17,181 nt of DNA from positions 1-17,181 of the forward strand of contig CAXSBR010000039.1 in assembly GCA_964236495.1 (NCBI GenBank), in the 5' to 3' direction. Each line of letters begins with the position of its first letter. Within the stretch, counting starts at the first letter, position 1. The notes beneath the pieces were generated by a model. The model had not been told where the DNA came from. It saw only the letters and a program-made list of their open reading frames with translations, and ran no database searches. Position numbers and translations under genes: made by a program. This DNA comes from CAXSBR01 sp964236495 (GTDB taxonomy: Bacteria; Actinomycetota; Actinomycetes; Mycobacteriales; Jatrophihabitantaceae). Positions 7,286 through 14,083 of the stretch are shown in pieces.

Positions 7286-7620
7286 GCGATCTCCTCAGAG
7301 GTTGGAACGGATGGCGTGCGAGTGTGACCGTCGGTCCGAGCTGCACATGTGCTGCCACAGAGTCGAGCTCAGGGACATCAAATGGCGTTGTTCTCGACGC
7401 CGGCGACCGGGTTGTTGCAGTCGCGAGAGAAGTCGGCGTCGCCCAGCGTTCTACACGCACCCCGAAACTAACGGAGGCGGCGTGCGGGTTAACGCCTAGG
7501 GCTCGCCGACTGGCTCTCCCTGCCTTGACCGTACCCCTATGTGTCGATTGAGTCACGCGGGGTATCCGTTGCGCCGATTGCCGCGGATTCACCGTGCAGG
7601 CCGGCCCCACAATCGAGCTT
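7286..7620 (-). promoter_or_regulatory. upstream region of the PRC/DUF2382 gene
   Basis: About 335 bp without a credible gene; open frames here lack coding bias. It should contain the minus-strand promoter of the gene ending at 7285. GGGTAT at 7560-7565 (plus strand) resembles a SigF-type -10, but no matching GTTT -35 is present at the right distance, so I make no promoter call. Confidence 0.35.
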
Positions 7621-7803
7621 TCAGGACCTGAAGAAGGCCGGCACGTCGCCTGCCTGAAACATTGGTTGGCAAGGCTGTAGCGCGTGACCGGTTTCCTGAA
7701 CGGCGTTGCGTTGGCGGTGCCCACACTCGGTGAGAACCGGCATCCGTCCCCGCTCGCGGACTTCCTGGACGTACGCAAGGCAACGACGCATTACGTCGAG
7801 GCA
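7621..7803 (-). pseudogene. possible C-terminal gene remnant at the pfk breakpoint
   Basis: A stop-free minus-strand frame ends at TGA 7621-7623 and reads RRCLAYVQEVRERGRMPVL, then ECGHRQRNAVQETGHALQP, then FQAGDVPAFFRS. It looks protein-like with moderate third-position GC bias, but I do not recognise it. Further upstream the same frame is only the antisense of the pfk remnant, so the two fragments meet at about 7804-7808, as expected of a rearrangement junction. It could also be a chance open frame. Confidence 0.2.
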
Positions 7804-7807
7804 GCCG

Positions 7808-8683
7808 ATTGCCGGCGAGATCGCCGCCCGCGAGCTGGAGTTGTCGGTGATCGGGGTGCCAAAGACGATCGACAACGACATTGGCGTTCATCGACCAGAG
7901 CTTCGGCTTCCAGACCGCGTTCGGGCGCGCCGCTGAGTCCCTCCGGGCGGCGTCGGTGGAGGCGCGCGGGGCGCCCAACGGTGTGGGCATGGTGAAACTG
8001 ATGGGTCGGTACTCGGGCTTCATCGCCTGCTACGCCGCCCTTGCCAAGAGCGACGCCGACTTCGTCCTCATCCCCGAAGTGCCCTTCCGGCTCGAAGGTA
8101 AGAACGGGTTCCTTGCCAGCCTGCGCCGACTGGTCGAGCAGCAGGGCCATGCCGTGGTCGTGCTGGCCGAAGGCGCCGGTCAGGACCTGCTCCAGCGCGA
8201 CATCTCCGGCGACGCGACCACCGACGCCTCGGGCAATCAGCGTCTGCACGACATCGGGAAGCGCGTGAGGATCGCAGCGACGAAGGAGCGAGGACCGGAG
8301 CGCGTAGACAACTGCGCGTGAGGATCGCAGCGACGAAGGAGCGAGGACCGGAGCGCGTAGACAACTGGTTGATGCAGGAGCGCATCACTGCACACTTCGA
8401 CGCTGCGGGCGAGGAGCTCAACCTGCGCTACATGGCACCGTCGTACGCCATCCGCAGCGTGCCGGCCAATCCGTTCGACAGCGTGTACTGCGTGCGGCTT
8501 GCGCACGCCGCCGCGCACGCGGCGATGGCAGGCAAGACCGCGATGGTGGTCGGGCGGTGGCACGGACGGTTCGTGCACGTGCCGATCGAGCTGGTGGTCA
8601 GCGCTCGCAACACCGTGGACCCTGACGGTGATCTGTGGCTGTCGGTGCTCGAGTCGACAGGTCAGCCCCGCACGTTCGACTGA
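7808..8683 (+). pseudogene. decayed 6-phosphofructokinase (truncated, frameshifted, repeat-disrupted)
   Basis: The C-terminal two thirds of a phosphofructokinase of the PPi/plant-like type are readable: LELSVIGVPKTIDNDIG with the catalytic TIDND, FIDQSFGFQTAFGRA, KLMGRYSGFIA (substrate-binding MGRxSG), LIPEVPF, AEGAGQDLL, TDASGN, YMAPSYAIRSVPANPFDS and GRFVHVPIELV. The N-terminal part with the GGDG nucleotide/pyrophosphate site is absent; upstream DNA is unrelated. There is one extra G at about 7886, between codons for IDNDIG and FIDQ, so the frame moves from +2 to +3. At 8262-8367 two perfect 53-bp repeat copies sit after the DIG motif; a single copy would read through in frame to WLMQERITAHF, but the second copy shifts the frame. 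Three independent lesions make function very unlikely. It overlaps the convergent gene at 8662 by 22 bp. Confidence 0.88.
8262..8367 (+). repeat. two perfect 53-bp tandem copies (MIRU-like) inside pfk
   Basis: Units 8262-8314 and 8315-8367 are identical; each contains GTGAGGATCGCAGCGACGAA then GGAGCGAGGACCGGAGCG then CGTAGACAACTG. The unit is homologous, in inverted orientation, to the array at 1-82, with the same 53-bp period and a few substitutions and single-base gaps. A single copy is translatable without a stop through this frame (VRIAATKERGPERVDN). Confidence 0.97.
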
Positions 8684-9186
8684 GGTGCTGCTGTCGAGCG
8701 GCCGGTGTGGCGCAGCCAGGCGAGCCCGGCAATGGGCAACAGCAGCGGCAGGTAGCCGTAGCCCTGACCGTAGCCCGACCAGATGGTGCTGTCGGGGAAC
8801 AGCGACGTCTTGACGTAGCTGAGTGTTCCGACGGCCACTACGCCGGTGAGTTCCAGAGTGCACGTTGCGCGGGTCAGGGTGCGCCGGTCGCGGATCAGCG
8901 CGTAGCAGGCGGCGATGTAGAAGCAGGCAGCCAGCGCGGACAGCAGGTACGCCAGCGGGGCCTTGCCGAAGTCGGCCGCGATCTGTACCGCGCTACGTCC
9001 GGTCGCTGCGATCACGAAGATCACGTAGACCAGCAGCAGTAGGCGGCCGGGTCCGGTGCCAAGCCGGTGCGGCGGTCTCGGTCGGCTTTCTGTCTGGTTC
9101 GCCCTCTGGTGAGCCTTCCGGTCAGCCGGGGGACTGTTTGCGCGGTCCGGCTCGCCTGCGCTGTCAGTCTTACGCCGCTCAGCCAT
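8662..9186 (-). CDS. hypothetical four-helix membrane protein
   Basis: A 174-residue integral membrane protein of unknown function. A polar N-terminal tail of about 45 residues (MAERRKTDSAGEPDR) is followed by four hydrophobic segments: about 48-66 (LLLLVYVIFVIAATGRSAV), 78-97 (LAYLLSALAACFYIAACYAL), 110-127 (CTLELTGVVAVGTLSYV) and 145-161 (YGYLPLLLPIAGLAWL). WSGYGQGYGYLP is a notable conserved-looking motif before the last helix. The ATG at 9186 overlaps the end of the upstream gene by 8 nt (the stop of that gene lies at 9179-9181), so the two are one operon and translation is probably coupled. The frame is open further upstream but only as antisense-like sequence inside the partner gene. 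Its 3' end overlaps the pfk remnant. Confidence 0.8.
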   Translation of the reverse strand: MAERRKTDSAGEPDRANSPPADRKAHQRANQTESRPRPPHRLGTGPGRLLLLVYVIFVIAATGRSAVQIAADFGKAPLAYLLSALAACFYIAACYALIRDRRTLTRATCTLELTGVVAVGTLSYVKTSLFPDSTIWSGYGQGYGYLPLLLPIAGLAWLRHTGRSTAAPQSNVRG

Positions 9187-9544
9187 GCACGCTCCACAGG
9201 TCCTGCAGCCGCGCGACAAGCACCGGCACGAATAGCGCGCAACCTGCGACGCTGGCGCTGCCCCACCGGGTGGGCTCGATGAAGCCACCGAGTACACCCA
9301 GCGGAATGAGCAACGCAAGCGTGGCCAGGTAGGGCACCATCAGGGCGAGGCTGCCGTTGGTGCGGTGGCCGCCAGCCATCTCGGCCAGCGCGATCCCGGC
9401 CTGGATGACGGCCAACACCTCCACCACGCCCGCAGCAACGATCAGGGGGCGCGTCATCGTCCTGTCCCGAACCGCCCAGATCGCGCCGAACAGGGCCAGC
9501 AGCAGTGCCGCGACGATGAGGACGACGGAGAACGGGCCGGTCAC
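9179..9544 (-). CDS. hypothetical four-helix membrane protein
   Basis: A 121-residue, almost wholly hydrophobic protein with four predicted membrane segments: about 5-25 (FSVVLIVAALLLALFGAIWA), 33-56 (PLIVAAGVVEVLAVIQAGIAL), 66-90 (LALMVPYLATLALLIPLGVLG) and 96-113 (SASVAGCALFVPVLVARL). It starts at GTG 9544, with AGGAAGG (9555-9561) 10 nt upstream. It lies directly before and overlaps the 174-residue membrane protein gene, suggesting a two-subunit membrane complex or a shared role; no enzymatic motif is visible and I know no assigned function. Confidence 0.8.
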   Translation of the reverse strand: MTGPFSVVLIVAALLLALFGAIWAVRDRTMTRPLIVAAGVVEVLAVIQAGIALAEMAGGHRTNGSLALMVPYLATLALLIPLGVLGGFIEPTRWGSASVAGCALFVPVLVARLQDLWSVHG

Positions 9545-9606
9545 GAATCGAGACCTTCCTGAGCGCGCGCAGTTCTGGACTGGGCCAGCTTAGGCACGCA
9601 AACCTT

Positions 9607-9654
9607 GGGCAGCATCGCGCCTGGGCAGCGTCATCCCTGGGCAGCAATATTGCC
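9607..9654. repeat. degenerate 16-bp GGGCAG tandem repeat
   Basis: Three consecutive 16-bp units (9607, 9623, 9639) each start with GGGCAGC and diverge afterwards; the first two share ending CCT or CT. They lie just upstream of the minus-strand gene starting at 9544, in its promoter/leader region. The unit opens with the same hexamer as the 17-bp array at 11299-11411. Confidence 0.45.
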
Positions 9655-9676
9655 GCACCTACCCCGGAAGCGACGA

Positions 9677-9710
9677 AGGCAGGACGCCGAGTGAATTCGA
9701 CGTCCTGCCT
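9677..9710 (-). terminator. terminator hairpin after the MFS exporter gene
   Basis: AGGCAGGACG (9677-9686) pairs perfectly with CGTCCTGCCT (9701-9710); inside the 14-nt loop a further CGA/TCG can pair. It lies 36 nt past the stop of the minus-strand exporter gene. There is no strong U tract. Confidence 0.65.
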
Positions 9711-9746
9711 CGGCCTGCCCAGTTTGGCGACCGGAACCAGGGGCGA

Positions 9747-11270
9747 TCAGACCGCGACGGCTCCGCCCTCGGCCGGTAGGTCATCACGCTTGGCGTTGAC
9801 GACGACGGCGATGATGACAGCCGAGATGGCCAGCAGGCCGACACCGATGCTGAACGCGACGTGGTAGCCGTGGATGAAGGCCGGCAACTGCAACTTGGCC
9901 GCGTCTGCCGGTGACTTGGCGTGGTCCTTCACGTAGCTGGTCACGGCACTGGCGTAGAACGTGCTCAGTAGGGCCGTGCCCAGCGAGCCGCCGATCTGCT
10001 GGCTGGTGTTCAGCATCGCGCTGGCAACACCGGCGTCGTGCTCGCCGACGCCGAGCAGCGCCAGGCTCGACAGCGGTACGAAGACGAGCCCGAGACCGAC
10101 GGACAGAAGTATCTCCCCCGGCAGCACCGCGACGATCCAGCTCGACGTCTGAGACAGGAACGTGAACAGGAACAGCCCGACGGTGGACATGATCGCGCCG
10201 AGCAGCATCAGTGGCTTGGGGCCGGTACGCGGCAGTATCTGGGCCGTGACGCCGGCGGTGATGATGATGCCGATACTGAACGGCAGGAAGGCGAAGCCGG
10301 ACTTCAGAGGGCTGTAGCCAAGGTTGATCTGGAAGTAGTACGTCAGGAACAGGAACATCGAGAACAAGCCGGCACCGACGAACAGTGACGCCAGGTAGGA
10401 GCCACCGCGGTTGCGGTCGAGGATCACCGCGACCGGCAGCAAGGGGTTGGCCGAACGTAATTCCACCGCCATGAACGCAGCCAGCAGAACGACGGCCAGC
10501 GCCAGGAAGCCCAGCGTCGACCCCGAGCTCCATCCCTTGTCGGGCTTGGCGGCTTCGGTGAAGCCGTACACCAGGCTGACCAAGCCGGTGGTGACCAGAA
10601 ACGCGCCGGGCAGGTCGTACTTGGTGTTGCCGTGGGCCTTGCTCTCGTGCACGTAGGCGATGGCGCCCAGCGCAGCTGCGATGGCGATCGGCACGTTGAC
10701 GAGCAGGCACCAGCGCCACGAGGCGTATTCGGTGAGCGCGCCGCCCAGGATGAGCCCGATCGCCGCCCCACCACCGGAGATGGCGCCGTACACACCGAAA
10801 GCCTGCGCGCGCTCCTTGGTCTCGGTGAAGGTGACGCTAATCAGCGAGAGCGCAGCCGGTGCAAGCAACGCGGCGAACGCGCCCTGCAGTGCTCGAGCGC
10901 CGAACAGCATGGCGGCGTTCTGCGCGATCCCGCCGAGAGCGGACGCTGCTGCGAATCCGGCCAGGCCGACGATGAACATCCTCTTGCGTCCGACGTAGTC
11001 GGCGATGCGACCACCCAGCAGCAGCAGGCCGCCGAAGGCAAGCGTGTATGCCGTGATGACCCACTGCCGGTCGACATCGGAAATCTTGAGTGCGGCCTGC
11101 GCCTTGGGCAGCGCGATGTTGATGATGGAAGCGTCGAGAACCACCATCAGCTGCGCCACCGCGATGACGCCCAAGGCGATCCAACGCTTCGGGTCTTTTT
11201 CGGTGGTTTCGTCTCTTGCGGTGGTCTCGGAGGTGTGCGTGGCCGTTTTTTCGGCCTCGAGCTCGGTCAT
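9747..11270 (-). CDS. MFS drug exporter, DHA2 (14-helix) family
   Basis: A 507-residue inner-membrane proton-coupled multidrug exporter of the EmrB/QacA (DHA2) family. Family motifs are clear: LDASIINIALP (motif D1, about 45-55), GGRIADYVGRKRMF (motif A, about 86-99), ARALQGAFAALLAPAALSLI (motif B, about 125-144), GAISGGGAAIGLILGG (motif C, about 162-177) and the second-half MLNTSQQIGGSLGTALLS. The number of hydrophobic stretches fits 14 helices. A charged, Thr/Glu-rich N-terminal tail of about 28 residues precedes helix 1. The start is supported by AGAGGAA about 4 nt upstream. It is divergent from a TetR regulator, the usual arrangement for an inducible pump, and its leader holds a 17-bp tandem array at 11299-11411. 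Substrates cannot be predicted. Confidence 0.93.
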   Translation of the reverse strand: MTELEAEKTATHTSETTARDETTEKDPKRWIALGVIAVAQLMVVLDASIINIALPKAQAALKISDVDRQWVITAYTLAFGGLLLLGGRIADYVGRKRMFIVGLAGFAAASALGGIAQNAAMLFGARALQGAFAALLAPAALSLISVTFTETKERAQAFGVYGAISGGGAAIGLILGGALTEYASWRWCLLVNVPIAIAAALGAIAYVHESKAHGNTKYDLPGAFLVTTGLVSLVYGFTEAAKPDKGWSSGSTLGFLALAVVLLAAFMAVELRSANPLLPVAVILDRNRGGSYLASLFVGAGLFSMFLFLTYYFQINLGYSPLKSGFAFLPFSIGIIITAGVTAQILPRTGPKPLMLLGAIMSTVGLFLFTFLSQTSSWIVAVLPGEILLSVGLGLVFVPLSSLALLGVGEHDAGVASAMLNTSQQIGGSLGTALLSTFYASAVTSYVKDHAKSPADAAKLQLPAFIHGYHVAFSIGVGLLAISAVIIAVVVNAKRDDLPAEGGAVAV

Positions 11271-11298
11271 GGGTTCCTCTTCTTCGGGACAGCTTCGT

Positions 11299-11411
11299 GG
11301 GCAGAGCGTTTACACGGGCAGAGCGTTTAGACGGGCAGAGCGTTTAGACGGGCAGAGCGTTTAGACGGGCAGAGCGTTTAGACGGGCAGAGCGTTCAGAC
11401 GGGCAGAGCGG
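11299..11411. repeat. 17-bp tandem array (about 6.6 copies) upstream of the exporter
   Basis: Units of GGGCAGAGCGTTTAGAC start at 11299, 11316, 11333, 11350, 11367 and 11384, then a partial unit at 11401. Units 2-5 are identical; the first (TTTACAC) and sixth (TTCAGAC) each differ by one base. The array begins 29 bp before the exporter start codon, so it probably lies in its promoter or 5' leader. Each unit junction contains the near-palindrome CGTTTAGACG. Confidence 0.97.
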
Positions 11412-11598
11412 TGTGGTTCCCGGCGACGCGGTGTTCGTAGCGCAGCAGGGCGGTGGTTGTCTCGGGTAACGCGGCCGGAGTCGTTCTGGTTCTGTGCTTG
11501 TCAGTGCTGTGCAGCGTCCCGGCGCTTCAAGCGTAAAGATCTCAGGTTTCACCCAGGTTGACTCGCCCTCGAAGTTCACATGAGATTCACGTGCGGAG
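11412..11598. promoter_or_regulatory. divergent promoter region between exporter and tetR
   Basis: No gene is visible. The region carries the promoters for the divergent exporter and tetR genes; I cannot assign -35/-10 boxes confidently for the exporter. TTCA/TGAA half-site-like words recur (for example 11576-11590) near the clearer dyad at 11599. Confidence 0.4.
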
Positions 11599-11613
11599 TT
11601 CAACGCTGTTGAA
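11599..11613. promoter_or_regulatory. TTCAAC-N3-GTTGAA dyad, candidate TetR operator 1
   Basis: TTCAACGCTGTTGAA is a perfect 6+6 inverted repeat with a 3-bp centre, 38 bp upstream of the tetR start, in the shared regulatory region. A similar, weaker site lies 43 bp downstream (centre to centre). Confidence 0.5.
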
Positions 11614-11641
11614 ATGAACGATGCCACCTCTCGTGATTTAA

Positions 11642-11656
11642 TTCAACTCCGATGAA
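11642..11656. promoter_or_regulatory. TTCAAC-N3-GATGAA dyad over the tetR start, candidate operator 2
   Basis: TTCAACTCCGATGAA keeps the outer TTCA/TGAA arms of operator 1 and covers the tetR start codon (11652). The position suits autorepression. TTTAAT at 11637-11642 is a -10-like box that would give a leaderless or nearly leaderless transcript, consistent with no ribosome site before this ATG. Confidence 0.4.
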
Positions 11657-12296
11657 AACTCTCCAGTGCCGCGGACGACGAGCCGGCAACCCGGACACTA
11701 GAGAGCTGATCCGACAACGTGCCCGCACGCGCTTCATGGAGCTGGGCTACCAGGCCGTGACGATGCGGTCGGTGGCCGCAGATGCGCAGGTCGACGTCGC
11801 CCTGGTCTCCTACTACTTCGGCTCCAAGCAGGGCCTGTTCACCGAAGCAATGGAGATCGCGGCAGACCCCGCGCGATTGTTCCTGGACGCACTTGACGGC
11901 GATCTGAGCCTGCTCGGTCGGCGGGTGCTGGCGGACCTGGTACGCACCTGGGACACCTCGGAGAAGGGCGGCTCCATGCGGGCCGTCATGTGCGAGTCGG
12001 CGGGTGACCCGGCCATGAGCTTGATCATGCGCGAGAAAATCACCCGAGATTTTATCGGCCCTCTTGCCCGGCGGCTGGGCGGTGGGCCTGAGGCGACCAG
12101 TCGCGCCGCGGCGTTCGCGTGTCAGGTGGTCGGCGTCATCTTCAGTCGCTACATCATCGAGCTCGAACCCATCGCGTCCATGCCGGCAACGGAATTCATC
12201 GAGCAGATGGCGCCCTGCCTGCAGGCGGCGATCGGTGTGTGCGGCCAGCCTTCGGCGTCCACACCGTCGACACCGAAACTGGTACCGATCGCCTGA
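11652..12296 (+). CDS. TetR-family transcriptional regulator
   Basis: A 214-residue repressor-type regulator. The TetR DNA-binding domain is at about residues 15-62: TRELIRQRARTRFMELGYQA, then VTMRSVAADAQVDVALVSYYFGSKQGLF, with the recognition helix near 47-55. The ligand-binding part begins around 65 and contains SMRAVMCESAGDPAMSLIMREKI and FACQVVGVIFSRYIIELEPIASMP. The divergent arrangement with the DHA2 exporter makes control of that pump likely, together with autoregulation through the TTCA-N7-TGAA dyads. No Shine-Dalgarno precedes the ATG at 11652, so translation may be leaderless. A C-terminal Ser/Thr/Pro-rich tail (PSASTPSTPK) ends the protein. The ligand is unknown. Confidence 0.9.
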   Translation: MKTLQCRGRRAGNPDTRELIRQRARTRFMELGYQAVTMRSVAADAQVDVALVSYYFGSKQGLFTEAMEIAADPARLFLDALDGDLSLLGRRVLADLVRTWDTSEKGGSMRAVMCESAGDPAMSLIMREKITRDFIGPLARRLGGGPEATSRAAAFACQVVGVIFSRYIIELEPIASMPATEFIEQMAPCLQAAIGVCGQPSASTPSTPKLVPIA

Positions 12297-12344
12297 GTTC
12301 TCGGCACGGACACACTGTTTCAAAGACCACCTGTGGCAGAGATG

Positions 12345-13091
12345 TCAGCGCGGCCAGCCCGGCTCCCGCCGCGAGTTGATGACCAGGTTCTGCACGAAGG
12401 AGTCCGGCGGAAGCGTCACCATGAACTCGATCGCCGAGGCGACCGTGTCGGGATCCATCATCACCTCATCGCGCAGGTTCCACTGCTCCATCATCGGAGT
12501 GTTCATGGCGCTGGGCATGAGCCCGTGGATGCGGGCGGGCCACTCGTACTCGTGGGCCTCGCGCTGGATCACCTGGGTGATCTTGGCCAGCGCCGCCTTG
12601 GATGCGTTGTAGGCGGCGGCGTCGGTGCCCACCGTGATCGCGGAGATGGAGATGACGTTGACGATGTCGGCCGGAAAGCGGCCGGCGTCTCGCGCGAGGA
12701 CGGCGCGGATGAACTCGCGGCTGGTAAACAGCGGGCCGGTCTGGTTCACCGCGATCACACGGTGCCACTGCTCGTCGGTGATGTCCACCAACCCCGCACC
12801 GGTGTCGGTGCCGGCGTTGTTGACCAGGCAGTCGAAGGCCGCGCCGTAGCGCTCGCCCAGCTCGCCGAACACCGAGCGGACCGCCGCCGAATCAGTGACG
12901 TCCAGCGCCACTGCCTGTGCCGCGCCGCCGGCCGAGGTGATCAGCTCGACGGTCTGCGCGGCGTTGTCGGTGTTGACGTCGGCCACGATCGCGGTGGCAC
13001 CGCCTCGGGCCAGGCGACGTGCGGTGGCGCGGCCCAGGCCGCTGCCGGCTCCGGTGACCAGTGCTACCCGGCCCTGCAAACTGCGAGTCAT
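12345..13091 (-). CDS. short-chain dehydrogenase/reductase (SDR)
   Basis: A 248-residue classical SDR, a cytosolic NAD(P)-dependent oxidoreductase. It has the nucleotide-binding TGAGSGLG at 13-20 with an acidic residue at the end of strand 2 (VAD38), NNAG at 91-94, Asn116, the catalytic Ser148 in VISISA, and YNASK with Tyr161 and Lys165. The Asp after strand 2 favours NAD(H). The start is at ATG 13091, with GAGAGGA about 5 nt upstream; the open frame continues upstream only as shadow of the epimerase. It lies 41 bp downstream of the epimerase gene in the same direction, so the two probably form one transcript. In context it could oxidise or reduce a sugar or sugar nucleotide; the substrate is not shown by the sequence. 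It converges on tetR with 48 bp between stops and no clear terminator. Confidence 0.9.
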   Translation of the reverse strand: MTRSLQGRVALVTGAGSGLGRATARRLARGGATAIVADVNTDNAAQTVELITSAGGAAQAVALDVTDSAAVRSVFGELGERYGAAFDCLVNNAGTDTGAGLVDITDEQWHRVIAVNQTGPLFTSREFIRAVLARDAGRFPADIVNVISISAITVGTDAAAYNASKAALAKITQVIQREAHEYEWPARIHGLMPSAMNTPMMEQWNLRDEVMMDPDTVASAIEFMVTLPPDSFVQNLVINSRREPGWPR

Positions 13092-13132
13092 GCGGTTCCT
13101 CTCGGGGTTGAAATATGCGCGGGTTCCGGCGC

Positions 13133-14083
13133 TCAGGCGGCGCGCTGGTCGGCGAACCAGGCGATGGTGCGCGCGATGCCTTCGTCGAAGCACACGGCGG
13201 GTTGCCATCCCAGCGTGGACGCGATGAGCGTGGTGTCGGGACGGCGCACCGCCGGATCGTCGCGCGGCCGTGCCACGAACTCGATGCCCGAACTCGAATT
13301 CGTAGCTGAAATGATGCGTCTGGCCAGCTCCAGCACCGTCATCTCGTCGGGATTGCCCACGTTCACCGGTCCGGACATGTCCGAGCCGGCCACCGCGAGG
13401 ATGCCGCGAACGAGGTCGTCGACGTAGCAGACCGAGCGCGTCTGCAGACCGTCGCCGGCCACCGTCACCGACTCGCCGGCCAACGCCTGGGTGATGAACG
13501 CAGGAATCGCGCGGCCGTCGTGGGGTCGCATCCGCGGTCCGTAGGTGTTGAAGATCCGCAGGATCGCGGTGTCCAGCCCGTGTGCGGTGCGGTAGGCCGT
13601 CGTCAATGCTTCGGAGAACCGTTTGGCCTCGTCGTAGACGCCGCGCGGACCCACCGGATTGACGTGACCCCAGTAGGTCTCGGGCTGCGGATGCACCTGT
13701 GGATCGCCGTAGGTTTCCGACGTCGAGGCCAGCACGAACCGAGCACCCTTCTCCTTCGCCAGGCCGAGTGCGTGCAGCGTGCCGATGCTGCCGACCTTCA
13801 TCGTCTGGATCGGCAGGCGCAGATAGTCCACCGGCGATGCCGGGGAGGCGAAGTGCAGCACCAGATCCACCGAACCCGGCACGTGGATGTAGTCGGTGAC
13901 GTCGCAGCGGTGCAGGCGGAACAGCGGGCTGCTCATCAGGTGGGCGACGTTGGCGGCACTGCCCGTCAAGAAGTTGTCCAGGCACTCGACCTGGGTGCCC
14001 GAGCCGACCAACTGCTCGCACAGATGTGAACCGAGGAAACCGGCGCCTCCGGTCACAACCGCGCGCTCAAAAGTGCTGCCCAC
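13133..14083 (-). CDS. NAD-dependent epimerase/dehydratase, UDP-glucuronate decarboxylase (UXS)-like
   Basis: A 316-residue extended SDR acting on nucleotide sugars. It has GGAGFLG at 12-18 (NAD binding), HFASPASPVDYL at 77-88, LASTSETYGDP at 118-128 (catalytic Thr121, Glu123), YDEAK at 150-154 (Tyr150, Lys154) and RIFNTYGPRM at 176-185. HFASPASP, KVGSIGTL and the YWGHVNPVGPR run are hallmarks of the UDP-xylose synthase branch, which oxidises and decarboxylates UDP-glucuronate; dTDP-glucose dehydratase-like activity is an alternative. The GTG start at 14083 has GAGAGGG upstream. It is divergent from the carbamoyltransferase across a 253-bp promoter region and upstream of the SDR in an operon, which suggests that it supplies a nucleotide sugar for the same product. 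Confidence 0.88.
   Translation of the reverse strand: MGSTFERAVVTGGAGFLGSHLCEQLVGSGTQVECLDNFLTGSAANVAHLMSSPLFRLHRCDVTDYIHVPGSVDLVLHFASPASPVDYLRLPIQTMKVGSIGTLHALGLAKEKGARFVLASTSETYGDPQVHPQPETYWGHVNPVGPRGVYDEAKRFSEALTTAYRTAHGLDTAILRIFNTYGPRMRPHDGRAIPAFITQALAGESVTVAGDGLQTRSVCYVDDLVRGILAVAGSDMSGPVNVGNPDEMTVLELARRIISATNSSSGIEFVARPRDDPAVRRPDTTLIASTLGWQPAVCFDEGIARTIAWFADQRAA

Noticed and set aside
7540..7565. SigF-type promoter (GGGTAT)
   Set aside because: No GTTT-like -35 at the proper distance and no plus-strand gene directly downstream.
7137..7778. A 213-codon minus-strand frame upstream of and into the PRC/DUF2382 gene
   Set aside because: It overlaps the well-supported gene start in another frame, is Arg/Thr/Ser-rich and lacks any recognisable domain.
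11299..11411. CRISPR array
   Set aside because: Units are contiguous 17-mers with no spacers and no cas genes nearby; it is a simple tandem repeat.
12345..14021. One long minus-strand frame joining the SDR to upstream sequence
   Set aside because: Only the part from ATG 13091 onward matches the SDR family and has a ribosome site; the rest is the epimerase gene read in the wrong frame.
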